64,000 nt of DNA from Paenibacillus amylolyticus (GTDB taxonomy: Bacteria > Bacillota > Bacilli > Paenibacillales > Paenibacillaceae). The position numbers and the translations under genes were made by a program. Positions 41,669 to 51,367 of this stretch are shown in pieces. The stretch spans positions 5,084,001 through 5,148,000 of the forward strand of contig NZ_CP121451.1 in the NCBI RefSeq assembly GCF_029689945.1, written 5' to 3'. How positions within the stretch are numbered: position 1 is the stretch's first letter; each line of letters opens with the position of its first letter. The notes beneath the pieces are model-generated. The model was not told the DNA's origin and ran no database searches. It saw nothing but the letters and a program-made list of their open reading frames with translations.

Positions 41669-41761
41669 CTAGCTTTGGTCTTTATCCATAATCTGATAGA
41701 ACCAGCCCATTCCGACCATGCCCACGACCATAATAACAGCCATAATAATGATATATGTCAT
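41669..41761 (-). CDS. Small single-pass membrane protein (30 aa)
   Basis: The ATG at 41761 has GGGAGG 8 bases upstream and the frame gives a 30-residue protein: a Met/Ile/Val-rich helix of about 22 residues followed by GWFYQIMDKDQS. A run of T follows the stop codon. Size and composition recall small membrane subunits and regulators (CydS-like peptides, for example), but nothing nearby points to a partner. The 41409-41668 stretch upstream in coordinate order holds only a GC-rich hairpin-like region (AAGCCCGCCTCGCGTTAGCG and AAGCCAGCTTATAG near 41604-41640). Confidence 0.6.
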   Translation of the reverse strand: MTYIIIMAVIMVVGMVGMGWFYQIMDKDQS

Positions 41762-42010
41762 GAATGTAACCTCCCTGCTTCCGTATATTCATCACACTAC
41801 CACTAGTGTACACGGTGTAGCACCATTTGAATTGACCGAACATTGACAAAAATACGAAATCTTTAATTTTAATATATTGAGTATTTCCCCAAGCTCACGT
41901 CATCATACTTACCTCACTGGAGGGTTCAAAGTTTCATCTGCCATGTATACGGTGTATACTATATTTCTATGAAATGGAATTTGGATTTTTACGCAGAAAG
42001 GTTGAAAGAC

Positions 42011-42765
42011 ATGTCGACTCGCATCCCCTTACGTCAGTTATTTCTTATTGTTTTACTTGCCCTTATGTTATCTGTTTTATCCGCCTGTGCGGATGGAGAA
42101 GCCCATCTTACAGTGAATATGGATGGATCAACCGATCTGGATCTCAATCTCAACGTAGAGAGCTCCGCTCTTGGAAAGATTGGACAAGATAATCTCATGC
42201 CTCTGATCGCAGATGCGCTGAATCGAAATAACTTCCAGGCAGAGGTCTCCGAACAGGGAGATCAGAAGCAACTCACTGCAACAACCCATTATGACAAAAG
42301 CAGTACAACCAGCTTGGACACATCCGAGTTACCCAAAGGAATCAAAGTTGAACAAACCAGTACACCTGGCTTCTTCACTTCCAAGATGCATATTACAGCA
42401 GAAGCCGACCTCATGGAGTCCATGCCCGATGGTGAGATCAAAAATCAGATTAACAAGGTGCCTAACTTTCTGAAAAGCCTCTTGTTAAAAGATGTTAACT
42501 TTGACTTCAAATTGTCTTTGCCCATCAAGGCTGCCGAATCCAATGCGGATCAGGTGGAGGATGGCGGCAAAACGCTCATTTGGCACGTTTCCCCCTCCAG
42601 ATGAATAAACTGGATCTGACTGTACAGGTTCCCAATATCCGGAACATCATTATCATTGCAGTCATTGGCCTATTGTTAATCGTTGCTTTGCTCCTTTGGT
42701 TTTTTGTTCGTCGCAGACGGGCCAGACAACGCCTTAGTGCAAGATCACATCGGGGAAAAAATTAA
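42011..42765 (+). CDS. LppM/DUF3153-like lipoprotein with C-terminal membrane helix, frameshifted
   Basis: The ATG at 42011 (MSTRIPLRQLF) follows AAAGG with 9 bases spacing. A signal peptide ends in the lipobox SVLSAC near residue 28. The body (GEAHLTVNMDGSTDLDLNLN, then MESMPDGEIKNQINKVP) is beta-rich. The frame leaves at 42588-42595 (TTTCCCCC); one added base joins it to QMNKLDLTVQVPNIRNI and a last membrane helix followed by RRRRARQR. Joined length about 252 residues. The lipobox, repeated beta-strand pattern and terminal helix match the LppM (DUF3153) family, surface proteins of unknown role in Bacillota and Actinobacteria. Confidence 0.68.
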
Positions 42766-42883
42766 TTCCTTCACCCCAATTTTATTTCTGACTTGCCAAA
42801 CGGTGTTATGGATAGTAGAATACATCCGTACTGTGTGAACGGTTAATTTTTTATTAAGCAAAGCTAAAGAGGTGACAGGTTTC

Positions 42884-43096
42884 ATGAATATCCGCGAATG
42901 CCCACTACCTGGTATCGGAGTTAAGTACCAGTTTGATACAAAGGGCGGCCATCAGTTAGTCATTATTGTACATGAGGACGGACGCCGTGAATTATTCTCC
43001 GTTGATCCACAAGATAACGAAGAACTCACTCTGATTGCAGATTTGGAAGATGACGAATGCGTAACCCTCTCCGGGTTAATCGGTGGATGGTCTTAA
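42884..43096 (+). CDS. Stand-alone KhtT N-terminal domain-like protein (70 aa)
   Basis: The ATG at 42884 (MNIRECPLPGIGVKY) has AGAGGTG about 9 bases upstream; the longer frame starts at a GTG inside that site. The sequence PLPGIGVKYQF, QLVIIVHEDGRRELF and ECVTLSGLIGG matches the first domain of KhtT/YhaT, the regulatory subunit of the CPA2 K+/H+ antiporter KhtU. KhtT is about 165 residues with a C-terminal TrkA-C nucleotide-binding domain; here the protein ends right after the first domain and a terminator follows 8 bases later, so it is not an obvious frameshift. No antiporter gene is adjacent. Confidence 0.75.
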   Translation: MNIRECPLPGIGVKYQFDTKGGHQLVIIVHEDGRRELFSVDPQDNEELTLIADLEDDECVTLSGLIGGWS

Positions 43097-43103
43097 ATCA
43101 CAG

Positions 43104-43140
43104 AATAACCTGTACCTTGAATTCCAAGGCACAGGTTATT
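43104..43140. terminator. Bidirectional terminator between the KhtT-like gene and the hybrid kinase gene
   Basis: AATAACCTGTACCTTG (43104-43119) and CAAGGCACAGGTTATT (43125-43140) pair with one mismatch around a short loop, with A before and T after. It serves two convergent genes. Confidence 0.85.
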
Positions 43141-43146
43141 TATCTG

Positions 43147-45893
43147 TTACGTTACTTTTCGAGTACGAATGTACGGAATCCACGTATCTAGTACACGGAT
43201 AATCTCCGTGGAATGGAACGGTTTGCTGATAAAGTCTTGCATCCCGCATTTCAGACACGCCTCACGGTCACCAGCGCCTGCAAAAGCTGTAATTGCTGCA
43301 ATAACCGGTATCTCCGGTGGATCTGTCTGATTCGACAGGTCGCTTCAATCCCATCCATAACGGGCATCTTAATATCCATAAACACCAGATCATATGCAAC
43401 CTTGTTCAATGAATCAATGGCCTGTGCCCCGTTCTCAACGATGTCACATACCCCGCCAAACTTGCGCAGCATTTCCTCCAGCAGATGACTGTTGACCGCT
43501 TGATCTTCCGCAATCAAAATTTTGATGTCATGAGCAAGACTAGCTCGATCCAATTGCTGCTCATCCTTTGTGCGGATTTCGTTGGGATAGCTGCTTTCCT
43601 CCAGCCAACGCTCAACTAGAAGGGTGAACTGGAATTCTGCCCCCTCACCAACCTCACTCTGTACACCTATTGCTCCGCCCATTAACTCCACCAGTTTCTT
43701 GCTGATTGCAAGCCCCAGACCTGTCCCGCCAAATTTGCGATTGATGGCCGGATCAAGCTGTGAGAAGGATTGGAACAGCTCATGCTGCTTTTCTATTGGA
43801 ATGCCGATCCCTGTATCTCTCACCTTAAAGGTCAACATCAGGTTGTCCTGTCCGTGGTCATCGGAGAAATTAGCACCTACACTTACCTTAATACGGCCAT
43901 GCTCTGTGAATTTAACAGCGTTGCCCACCAGATTAATCAAAATCTGCCGGATTCGGGTCTCATCCCCTCGAATACGCTCAGGGATGTCATCCGACACCTC
44001 ATAATAGAGTTCAATATTTTTCTCTGAGGCCTTCATTGCAAACAGCTCGATCACCGTACCCAGCATCGCCTTAATATCTACAGGTGCGCGCTCCAGATCC
44101 ATTTTGCCTGCTTCGATTTTGCTAAAATCCAGAATTTCGTTCAGGATATACAACAGGGATTCGCCGCTATCGATCATAATTTCTGCAAAGCTTTTCTGTT
44201 CCTCATCCAGCTCGGTTTCCATCAACAGATGGGCCATGCCCATGATTCCGTTCAATGGTGTACGAAGCTCATGACTCATGATGGCGAGAAACTCGGATTT
44301 CGCTCGGTCGGCATGCTCTGCTGCTTCCTTGGCACGTATAATATCCTTGACGGATGTCATGTCGCGGAAAACCAACACGGCCCCACGGGTTCTACCCTGA
44401 TCCAAAATTGGTTTCAATTGGAACTCCGCCAGAAAACTGGACCCATCCGGTCTCCAGAATACGGATTCGGTACGCGGTAGCCCGCGTCCCTCACGTACAG
44501 CCTGCAGAATCGGCGTATCTTTGGATGCATACGGGATCCCTTCACTCTGCATTTGAATCATCAATTCTTCAAGAGGTCTACCCGTTATTTCACTCGGACA
44601 GAAGTTCATAATCTCCGCAGCGGCCGGATTGGCAAAGTTCAGATTCCCATCCAGGTCCAGTCCAATCACACCCTCAGATATGCCATTCAAAATCAATGCC
44701 CGTTCATAACTAAGATTCTCGATTTCCTCGACATAACGTTTGGAGGCTGTAATGTCACTGGTAATCCCGTAGACCCCGACAACCTTGTCCTCAAGAATGA
44801 TAGGTACATTAATGACATGGGTTTCAATTCGCTGTCCATCTTTGTGTATCAGACCTATCTCATAGCTCTGTGCAGTGCCCTTCACCGTCTCTTCAAAATG
44901 ATATCGGGTCTTCTCCAGGTCCACCGGATCAATGAGGTGATCAAAAGGTCGACTCAGCAACTCCTCCTTGGAGTGCCCTGTCAATTGTTCCTGACCCACA
45001 TTGGCTTTCAGCAGATTGCCTTCCAGATCAAGAGAAGCCACGCCTAGCGGGTTACAATCAAATAACGATCTGTACTCTTGCAAACTTAACTGTTGTTGTT
45101 GACTATCTGTGATATCACGGGTTACAGCGACCATCTCCATCAGTTCACCTGAATCGTTGTATACATAATGCGTAATGGTATCAGCCCATACAGTTGATCC
45201 ATCCTTACGCTGAAGTCGATAACTGATGCGTTTGGGAGCGAGGCCCTTCCTCTGCTCTTCCATGTACGCTTCAACCAAAGACACATCCTCCGGATAGATG
45301 ACGAAGGTTCCCGGTTGACCGATGATTTCTTCCCTTTCATATCCCAGCATACTCTTGCAAGCATCCGATACATATTGGATTGTACGACCAGCATCGGCTT
45401 GATGTATGGCAATCAGGTCCAGTGATGACTCCGCCAGCAGACGGGATATGCGACTGCTCTCTTCCAATTGCTTGCGCTGTATAATAAGGCGTTCCTCTGC
45501 ATCCTTTTGTTTCGTAATATCAGCGGCTTGTACCAACAGATATAGAGGCTCTCCATTCGTTTCATCCCTGACGATGCAAGCTCTGATCGTTGCCCATAAC
45601 AACGAACCGTCTTTTCGTTTCAAACGGAACTCCGTCTCGTACATCTGACGTGTATTATGGGTCATTTCCCAGAACTTGCTGCGGAATTCTTCCATGTGCA
45701 GATCTTCTTCATGAATCATATGTACGACCGAAGTACCGATCAGTTCATCTTCGCTGTAAGCAAGCATCTCGCAAAAAGCAGGATTAAGCTGCAACCACCG
45801 TCCATTTACATGCGATGCGACAGCAATGCCGATGGGTGCGTACGTATACAATTGTTCAAACAGAGATCGGCTCTCTGTAATGGATTTCGACAT
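43147..45893 (-). CDS. Hybrid sensor histidine kinase with four PAS domains and a receiver domain, frameshifted
   Basis: The ATG at 45893 (MSKSITESR) follows AAAGGAGG. Four PAS domains occupy about residues 10-125, 150-265, 275-390 and 400-515 (each ending in the DITxS/DMTSV type motif). The phospho-acceptor His541 is in SHELRTPLNGI, followed by N-box NLVGNAVKFTEHG, DTGIGIPIEKQHELF and FGGTGLGLAISKKLV. The receiver has ILIAEDQAVNSHLLEE and phospho-Asp in FMDIKMPVMDGIEA. Near 43323-43329 one base is missing; adding it continues with PPEIPVIAAITAFAGAGD and GMQDFISKPF to a stop at 43147, completing the receiver (about 916 residues). No membrane helices, so it is a cytoplasmic sensor. Signal and partner unknown. 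Confidence 0.9.
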
Positions 45894-46122
45894 TACATGT
45901 CCTCCTTTATGAGAATCTGAATGTATTCCGTATGAATAGATCGACCTGAACATAACTTCATCTATAAGAGTACTACCCCAAATGCCGTGATATATAAACG
46001 AGGTTGGACAAAATCACTGCATGAATCGACATATTTACACATCACGTCATATACTACACAATACCCGTGCTCTCCCGAATATACAATGTCGAATATTTGA
46101 ATAGGAACGGAGGTTATGAATC

Positions 46123-46947
46123 ATGATCATAGTCGCCAATCAACCCGCCCTGCTGAACCGCTCGGAATGGTCAGATTTTGAATGGTACTGGTTACAGCAA
46201 CTCCAGAATCGTCCAACGAGATATGTGTACCAATCCATGGATCATCTTCGATTTGAATGGGACTTGAGGGAATCTCTCGTGGATGCAGCGGAAGGACTGG
46301 ATCGAAGCGGTGTGAGTTTTGCATCCTTTGAAAAATCCAGATGTAATCCTGCCTACTGGAATCGGAATGCAGAGGGAGGGTTTGAGCTTAAGCCCAACGT
46401 GACACCCGCTGAAGGCATCCGTGATATCTGGAGAAATGGACACTTATATGCTTTTGAATGTGCAACAGCAACCGTCATTGTGCTATATGGCGGAGTGCTG
46501 GGAAGCATTCGCGAAGACGCCTTTAATTCCCTGTTTCGAAACCTGTTACTTTTTGACTGGCATTATGACAGTGACCTGCGATTGACTGAAAAAAACGGTA
46601 GTGAAACTGCCCTGCCAGGGGATGTGCTGTATTTCAAAAATCCGGATGTTTCTCCCGAAACCCCCGAATGGCAGGGAGAGAATACGATTATGCTGCGCGA
46701 GAACTGGTATTACGGACACGGTATTGGTATTGCACGCGGCGAAGATATTATACGTACCCTGAATCAGTTCCGCGTTCCAGGTAGCCGGGTCTCCGCATAC
46801 TTAATGGATATGGTGATCTATCCGGACTTCTTTTATTTATCCCGTTTCGCCGAGAACAGCCAGAATAATACTGCCGCTGGCTCTACGCCTGTATTACCCG
46901 GGCAGTTGTATGTACGTCTTGGTGGTAGCCGGTATTTACGCAGCTGA
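46123..46947 (+). CDS. tgl: Protein-glutamine gamma-glutamyltransferase (spore coat transglutaminase)
   Basis: 274 residues, GGAGG 9 bases before the ATG. The catalytic Cys113 is in YAFECATATVIVLYG, preceded by IRDIWRNGH; LLFDWHYDSDL and VLYFKNPDV, then WYYGHGIGIA match the Tgl family throughout. Tgl crosslinks coat proteins such as GerQ through glutamine-lysine bonds late in sporulation, which supports a spore-forming host. The C terminus is about 30 residues longer than in B. subtilis. Convergent with the IF3-like gene. Confidence 0.92.
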   Translation: MIIVANQPALLNRSEWSDFEWYWLQQLQNRPTRYVYQSMDHLRFEWDLRESLVDAAEGLDRSGVSFASFEKSRCNPAYWNRNAEGGFELKPNVTPAEGIRDIWRNGHLYAFECATATVIVLYGGVLGSIREDAFNSLFRNLLLFDWHYDSDLRLTEKNGSETALPGDVLYFKNPDVSPETPEWQGENTIMLRENWYYGHGIGIARGEDIIRTLNQFRVPGSRVSAYLMDMVIYPDFFYLSRFAENSQNNTAAGSTPVLPGQLYVRLGGSRYLRS

Positions 46948-47013
46948 ATGACTGGAACAGAGCTATCTTATGCTTTGAATGGGATTAGTTCTGCATCCGC
47001 ATGATGTTAAAAA

Positions 47014-47055
47014 AGCCCAGTGAAAGCAGCAGTTAGCCTGCCACCTCACTGGGCT
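47014..47055. terminator. Bidirectional terminator between tgl and the IF3-like gene
   Basis: Perfect arms AGCCCAGTGA (47014-47023) and TCACTGGGCT (47046-47055), A-rich before and T-rich after. It serves two convergent genes. Confidence 0.82.
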
Positions 47056-47138
47056 TCCTTCACTTCCATAAGCAATTGCTCTATCCATACCTGCTTTAGC
47101 ACTATATTGCTATTACATCGTCGGTCGCTGTTGGCTTT

Positions 47139-47630
47139 CTAGGCATTGGGGTCCAGCTGCACAACAACCTGTTTGCCACTGACCTGAACCCCTGTCGTTT
47201 TACTGCCGTATTCAGCCAGCGATTTGCTCAGTTGCTCTGCCCATTCTTTTCCTGCAACACCTTCTTTGGCTCCATGCACCTGAATGACGAGTTTTACCGA
47301 ATCACCCTTCTTCAGGATGCGTTCTGCCTGAGACTGCTTCGTATCCCGGTCATGATCCTCCATCGCAAGGTTCAGTCGAATTTCTTTTACTTTACGTTTT
47401 TCGGGGGATTTACCCGCTTTTTTCTTCGCCTGCTGTGCTTCCGCTTTGGCTGCTCCAGCTCCAATTAGCTTGCATGGTGGCGGACTTGTCATCAAGGACA
47501 AGCACACCAGATCTACTTTATGCTGCTTCGCTAACAGGAGTGCTTCCTGTGTAGACATCACACCCAGATCTTCACCATTCAGGCCGGTCAGCTGCACTTC
47601 GGCTGCTTTGATCTTCTCATTTTTGATCAT
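47139..47630 (-). CDS. infC: Translation initiation factor IF-3-like protein
   Basis: 163 residues; GAGGAGG lies 8-9 bases before the ATG. N-domain MIKNEKIKAAEVQLTGLNGE, a Lys-rich linker (QQAKKKAGKSPEKRK) and C-domain with KEIRLNLAMEDHDRDTKQSQ and KGDSVKLVIQVHG are IF3-like. Differences from canonical IF3: the C-domain segment usually reading KEIKxxxxIxxHD and FRGRE is changed here (VIQVHGAKEGVAGKEW). The gene is not followed by rpmI and rplT as normal infC is, so it is likely a paralogue whose role in start-site selection is uncertain. It lies downstream of ppaC in the same direction. Confidence 0.78.
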   Translation of the reverse strand: MIKNEKIKAAEVQLTGLNGEDLGVMSTQEALLLAKQHKVDLVCLSLMTSPPPCKLIGAGAAKAEAQQAKKKAGKSPEKRKVKEIRLNLAMEDHDRDTKQSQAERILKKGDSVKLVIQVHGAKEGVAGKEWAEQLSKSLAEYGSKTTGVQVSGKQVVVQLDPNA

Positions 47631-47650
47631 AACTCTTCCTCCTCTACATC

Positions 47651-47687
47651 AAAAGCCTGTCCTGACCATTTAAGATCAGAGCAGGCT
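47651..47687 (-). terminator. Hairpin between ppaC and the IF3-like gene
   Basis: On the minus strand AGCCTG(C)TCTGA and TCAGGACAGGCT pair around a 10-base loop and TTTT follows, directly before the IF3-like gene's GAGGAGG. It may terminate ppaC or act as a leader attenuator for the IF3-like gene. Confidence 0.6.
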
Positions 47688-47748
47688 AGGATGGTGTTTC
47701 TCTATTGGCAATACATATCAACGTATGAATACGCCATTTACGTCCAAT

Positions 47749-48681
47749 TTACAGCGTGTTGAAAGCTTCCGTCAGAACAGGTACGATTTGTGATTTGCGT
47801 GATACTACGCCTTTCAAGAGCGCTTTGCTATCAGACAGTGTCACATTGTAGGCTTTCTCCACAGCTTTGGTGGATGTACCATAGGCCAGAGCTACGGAAT
47901 CGTTGTTCAGAATGTCTGTTACGACAAATACGAACAGGTCGAGACCTTTACTTGAGATAATCGCTTCAATCGCTGCTTCAAGCTCAGGTTGTTTCACGAG
48001 CACATCATTCACGTCAACAGCGTTAACCTGTGCAATTTCCACTTTGGATTGGCCCATCACGAATTCTTTGGCATCCAGGGCGATCAGCTCAGCAATTGTT
48101 TTTTGGCTCAGATCCGCGCCGGCTTTCAGCATGTCCAGACCATAGCTATCTGCATCTACACCAGCAATGGCAGCCAGTTCACGCGCAGCAGCTACATCCT
48201 GCTCTGTGCAAGTCGGGGATTTGAACAACAGGGAATCCGAAATAATCGCAGACAGCATCAGGCCAGCAATCGGCGCACTCACTTCGATGCCGTTTTCTTT
48301 GTACATTTTATTCAAAATGGTTGCTGTACAACCTACAGGCTCTGCACGGAAATACAGAGGTCCGCTTGTCTCAAAGTTAGCAATACGGTGATGGTCGATA
48401 ACTTCAACGACAGTCACTTCCTCAATATCGCTTACACTTTGCTGACGCTCGTTGTGGTCAACCAGAATAACCTTGTTTACTTCATTTGCAGCTGTTTTAA
48501 TCAGGCGCGGTGCTTCAATTTTGAATTGATCCAGTGCAAACTGGGTTTCACCATTGACTTCACCGAGACGAACAGCTTCAACGTCCTGACCCAATTTTGT
48601 TTTTAGATCCGCATAGGCGATTGCCGAACAGATTGTATCCGTGTCGGGATTTTTGTGACCGAAGATTAACGCTTTTTCCAT
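47749..48681 (-). CDS. ppaC: Manganese-dependent inorganic pyrophosphatase (family II)
   Basis: About 310 residues. Two ATG codons follow GGAGGG; the second (48681, [15 protein letters not shown]) has the proper spacing. DHH-family metal ligands are [24 protein letters not shown] and [12 protein letters not shown]; the C-terminal DHHA2 domain ends in [15 protein letters not shown]. The enzyme hydrolyses pyrophosphate to drive biosynthesis and is the usual pyrophosphatase of Bacillales. Confidence 0.95.
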   Translation of the reverse strand: MEKALIFGHKNPDTDTICSAIAYADLKTKLGQDVEAVRLGEVNGETQFALDQFKIEAPRLIKTAANEVNKVILVDHNERQQSVSDIEEVTVVEVIDHHRIANFETSGPLYFRAEPVGCTATILNKMYKENGIEVSAPIAGLMLSAIISDSLLFKSPTCTEQDVAAARELAAIAGVDADSYGLDMLKAGADLSQKTIAELIALDAKEFVMGQSKVEIAQVNAVDVNDVLVKQPELEAAIEAIISSKGLDLFVFVVTDILNNDSVALAYGTSTKAVEKAYNVTLSDSKALLKGVVSRKSQIVPVLTEAFNTL

Positions 48682-48848
48682 ATTCATAGCCCTCCGTCAA
48701 TTCTGATTTAGAAAATATATGTCATATTTTAATCATACCTTACTGATTATAGCGCTTATAAGTCTTAATTCCAATCCCTTTACAGCGAATTAATTGCAAA
48801 TCATTCTCAGGTACGTCATTTAGAAAAAATAATATCCTCTCAGTAATT

Positions 48849-49172
48849 CTAATTCACAGAGGTCTTGGCCACATTAGCAATGAGATGTTTCTCCAATTTC
48901 TCCCCTTCGCACAAGGCCTGTACAAGTGCTCTGCCTGAATCCGGTGTCATCTGGCCATACCAGTCCCCTTGTGGATACACAATCGTTACGCACGCATCGT
49001 CACACTGTCCATTACATTTGGTACGTGTTGTATGGATGAATCCTCCCGCCTGCTGCTTAACAATCTCGTCCCGTATCGCCTGAGTTACTTCTTCCCCATC
49101 GTTACGCATGCATGTTCCACCATTACAGAGTAAAATGTGATGTTGCAGTTTATCCAGATTATAGATAGCCAA
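48849..49172 (-). CDS. [2Fe-2S] thioredoxin-like ferredoxin protein
   Basis: 107 residues from a TTG at 49172. Four Cys in the order CNGGTC (16, 21) and CNGQCDDAC (53, 57 and 61 region) match the thioredoxin-like [2Fe-2S] ferredoxins. VTIVYPQGDWYGQMTPDSG is typical of the (2Fe-2S) ferredoxin-domain proteins of Bacillales. GAGGGG lies about 12 bases upstream, a little far, so the exact start is less sure. Role unknown, probably electron transfer. Confidence 0.82.
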   Translation of the reverse strand: MAIYNLDKLQHHILLCNGGTCMRNDGEEVTQAIRDEIVKQQAGGFIHTTRTKCNGQCDDACVTIVYPQGDWYGQMTPDSGRALVQALCEGEKLEKHLIANVAKTSVN

Positions 49173-49273
49173 ACTTGGTTCATTCCCCTCAAATCGATAT
49201 GATATGTATCTTGTTTATTCTATCGTACAACCTTATAAATTAGCATATGGAACCCTGATGCGCAACGAAAACA

Positions 49274-50026
49274 TTAAATCTCAGGCGCATCCGAGCGCAG
49301 CCCTTGTTGTACAGAAAAGGTCTGTAAACGGCCATCCTCATTAATCTCCAGCAGGTTCAATTGCGCTCCGTAGGCACAACCACCGTCAATGCCAATTTTG
49401 TCTCCGCTCGGGTCAAACCAAATTCCTGTCTCCTCATGCAAATGCTTCACTGGTGTGTGTCCAAATACAACCGTCTCTGTCACCCTGGTTGGTCTGGCAT
49501 AGAATGATTCACGAATCCAGATAAAGTCCCGCTCGGACTGGCTTCTCCAATCCTCGATCTCCGGGTTGATCCCCGCATGTACAAAAATGTAACCCGGAAT
49601 TTCGTACACCAACGGAAGCTCTTCCAGAAAACGAAGATGGTGTTCATAATGTGTACGTATCCACTGTTTGGCTTCAGCATAAGCTTCCCAATCGATCTCT
49701 TGCTCATCAAAAGCAAGCTCCAGATCCAGATAACTGGCCATCGTCTGTAATCCGCCATTACGAATCCAGTGTTGATCATATTGCTCCACATCCTGGGTTA
49801 GCGCTTTGACCATCATGGCATCGTGATTGCCTTTGATTACAATAATAGGGTGCTGTTGCTGAAGCTGCATAATCTGTTCGATGACCTGTTTGCTGCTTGG
49901 ACCGCGATCCACATAATCCCCCAGCAAAATCAATTCATCCTGCACAGGATTATAATCTGCAACCTGAAGCAGTGCATTAAATTCATCGTAACAGCCATGA
50001 ATATCACTAATCACACATCTGCGCAT
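49274..50026 (-). CDS. PPP-family metallophosphoesterase (serine/threonine phosphatase or diadenosine tetraphosphatase-like)
   Basis: 250 residues, GGAGAG 6 bases before the ATG. All PPP-family motifs are present in order: SDIHGCYDEF, LLGDYVDRGPSS, VIKGNHDAMM, FVHAGINPE and VFGHTPVKH. Two-metal phosphatase fold; the length and single domain fit the bacterial PrpE/ApaH-like group. Substrate (phosphoprotein or dinucleotide) cannot be decided. Confidence 0.9.
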   Translation of the reverse strand: MRRCVISDIHGCYDEFNALLQVADYNPVQDELILLGDYVDRGPSSKQVIEQIMQLQQQHPIIVIKGNHDAMMVKALTQDVEQYDQHWIRNGGLQTMASYLDLELAFDEQEIDWEAYAEAKQWIRTHYEHHLRFLEELPLVYEIPGYIFVHAGINPEIEDWRSQSERDFIWIRESFYARPTRVTETVVFGHTPVKHLHEETGIWFDPSGDKIGIDGGCAYGAQLNLLEINEDGRLQTFSVQQGLRSDAPEI

Positions 50027-50125
50027 GTGAATCTCTCCTCTCCCTGATCACGCAAGAGTATAACCGAAACCCTGCAAGAGCAAGATTCCGGTCTGTTCAG
50101 AGTAGTTATTCCCGCTTGCTCACCA

Positions 50126-51133
50126 TTAGTCCTGCTTGAGTCCAAAGGCTTCTGCAATCAAGCCGAATGAGCGCAGCCGTGCTTCAAATGAATGAACTGC
50201 TGATGCAATAATGACTTCATCGGCTTCATGGCGTTCTGCCATTGCGGTAATTTTGTCCTTCACCTGATCCGGTGTACCAACGATGGAAAAGGAACGGCGT
50301 TGACGGATCTGTTCCATCTCCATCGCTGTGAATGGATAGTTGTTCACTGTCTCCAGGGATGGGAATGATCTTTGTTCAAGCCCCCGTCCCAGACGCAGGA
50401 AGAACAGTTCATTGCTGCGCGCAAGATCAGCAGCTTCTTCCTCTGTCTCCGCACAGAATGCCGAGACAGCAATCATGGAATGTGGTTTGTCATTCAGGAT
50501 GGACGGCTTGAAATGTCTGCGGTAATGCTTCATCGCTTCTTCGCCACCTGGTGTTCCGAAGAATTGGGCAAACGCATACGATGTCCCTTGCGCCGCAGCA
50601 ATTCTCGCACCCTCGGAGCTGGAGCCCAGCAACCATACTTCAGGAACCGTTGGAACCGATGGTCCGGCTACCAGAGAGGCGAATCTGTGATCCTCGGGCA
50701 ATTGTTCGTGGAAGTATCCGCCCAGATCTGCAATCTGCTGTGGGAAGAATTGTACATTCGATGATTTGCCTTCGTTCAGCGCTCTGCTGGCAATCGGCAT
50801 GCCGCCTGGTGCTCTGCCAATCCCAAGGTCAATCCGCCCCGGATGAAGGGCTTCCAGCAGACGGAAATTCTCTGCAACCTTGTAGGCACTATAATGAGGC
50901 AGCATTACACCGCCGGAACCTACCCGAATTCGATCTGTATGTGCAGCTACATGTGCAATCATCACTTCTGGACTGGAGAAAGACAGCGCACCGCTACCGT
51001 GATGTTCTGACATCCAGAAACGGGAGTATCCCAATTGATCCGCATGCTGTGCGAGTTTCACCGTTTCCTGCAACGTATCCTGTACACTTCGGCCTTCATT
51101 GATATGTCCATGTTCGAGTACACTCAGTCTCAT
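50126..51133 (-). CDS. LLM-class flavin-dependent oxidoreductase (luciferase-like)
   Basis: 335 residues. MRLSVLEHGHINEGRS at the N terminus, GYSRFWMSEHHGSGALSFSS, RIRVGSGGVMLPHYSAYKVA and HPGRIDLGIGRAPGGM are typical of the single-component, MsnO8-like group of the bacterial luciferase family. These use FMNH2 and oxygen, or F420 in other lineages. The flavin would come from a separate reductase. Substrate unknown; the gene is monocistronic. Confidence 0.9.
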   Translation of the reverse strand: MRLSVLEHGHINEGRSVQDTLQETVKLAQHADQLGYSRFWMSEHHGSGALSFSSPEVMIAHVAAHTDRIRVGSGGVMLPHYSAYKVAENFRLLEALHPGRIDLGIGRAPGGMPIASRALNEGKSSNVQFFPQQIADLGGYFHEQLPEDHRFASLVAGPSVPTVPEVWLLGSSSEGARIAAAQGTSYAFAQFFGTPGGEEAMKHYRRHFKPSILNDKPHSMIAVSAFCAETEEEAADLARSNELFFLRLGRGLEQRSFPSLETVNNYPFTAMEMEQIRQRRSFSIVGTPDQVKDKITAMAERHEADEVIIASAVHSFEARLRSFGLIAEAFGLKQD

Positions 51134-51303
51134 ATATATTCAATCCTCTCGTCTGTTAGGTTCATGCGTTCTGTAAATAGGAGTTCGACGCATAAAGCGC
51201 GATTTTGCTCATTTCTTTCTCGCTCGTTCCATTGTAACATTAATTATTACAGTTTCAAACTTTAGTTACGCTCTTTATTACCACACTTAGGCAAGAAACA
51301 TGC

Positions 51304-51338
51304 AAAAAAACGCCACCAGCTTATGAACTGGTGACGTT
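51304..51338 (-). terminator. Rho-independent terminator of the LtaS-family gene
   Basis: On the minus strand AACGTCACCAG and CTGGTGGCGTT (one G-T pair) close an 8-base loop and are followed by seven T. It lies about 30 bp after the stop at 51368. Confidence 0.85.
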
Positions 51339-51367
51339 CTAATCTAACCTCTTGCAGAAAAATGGAG

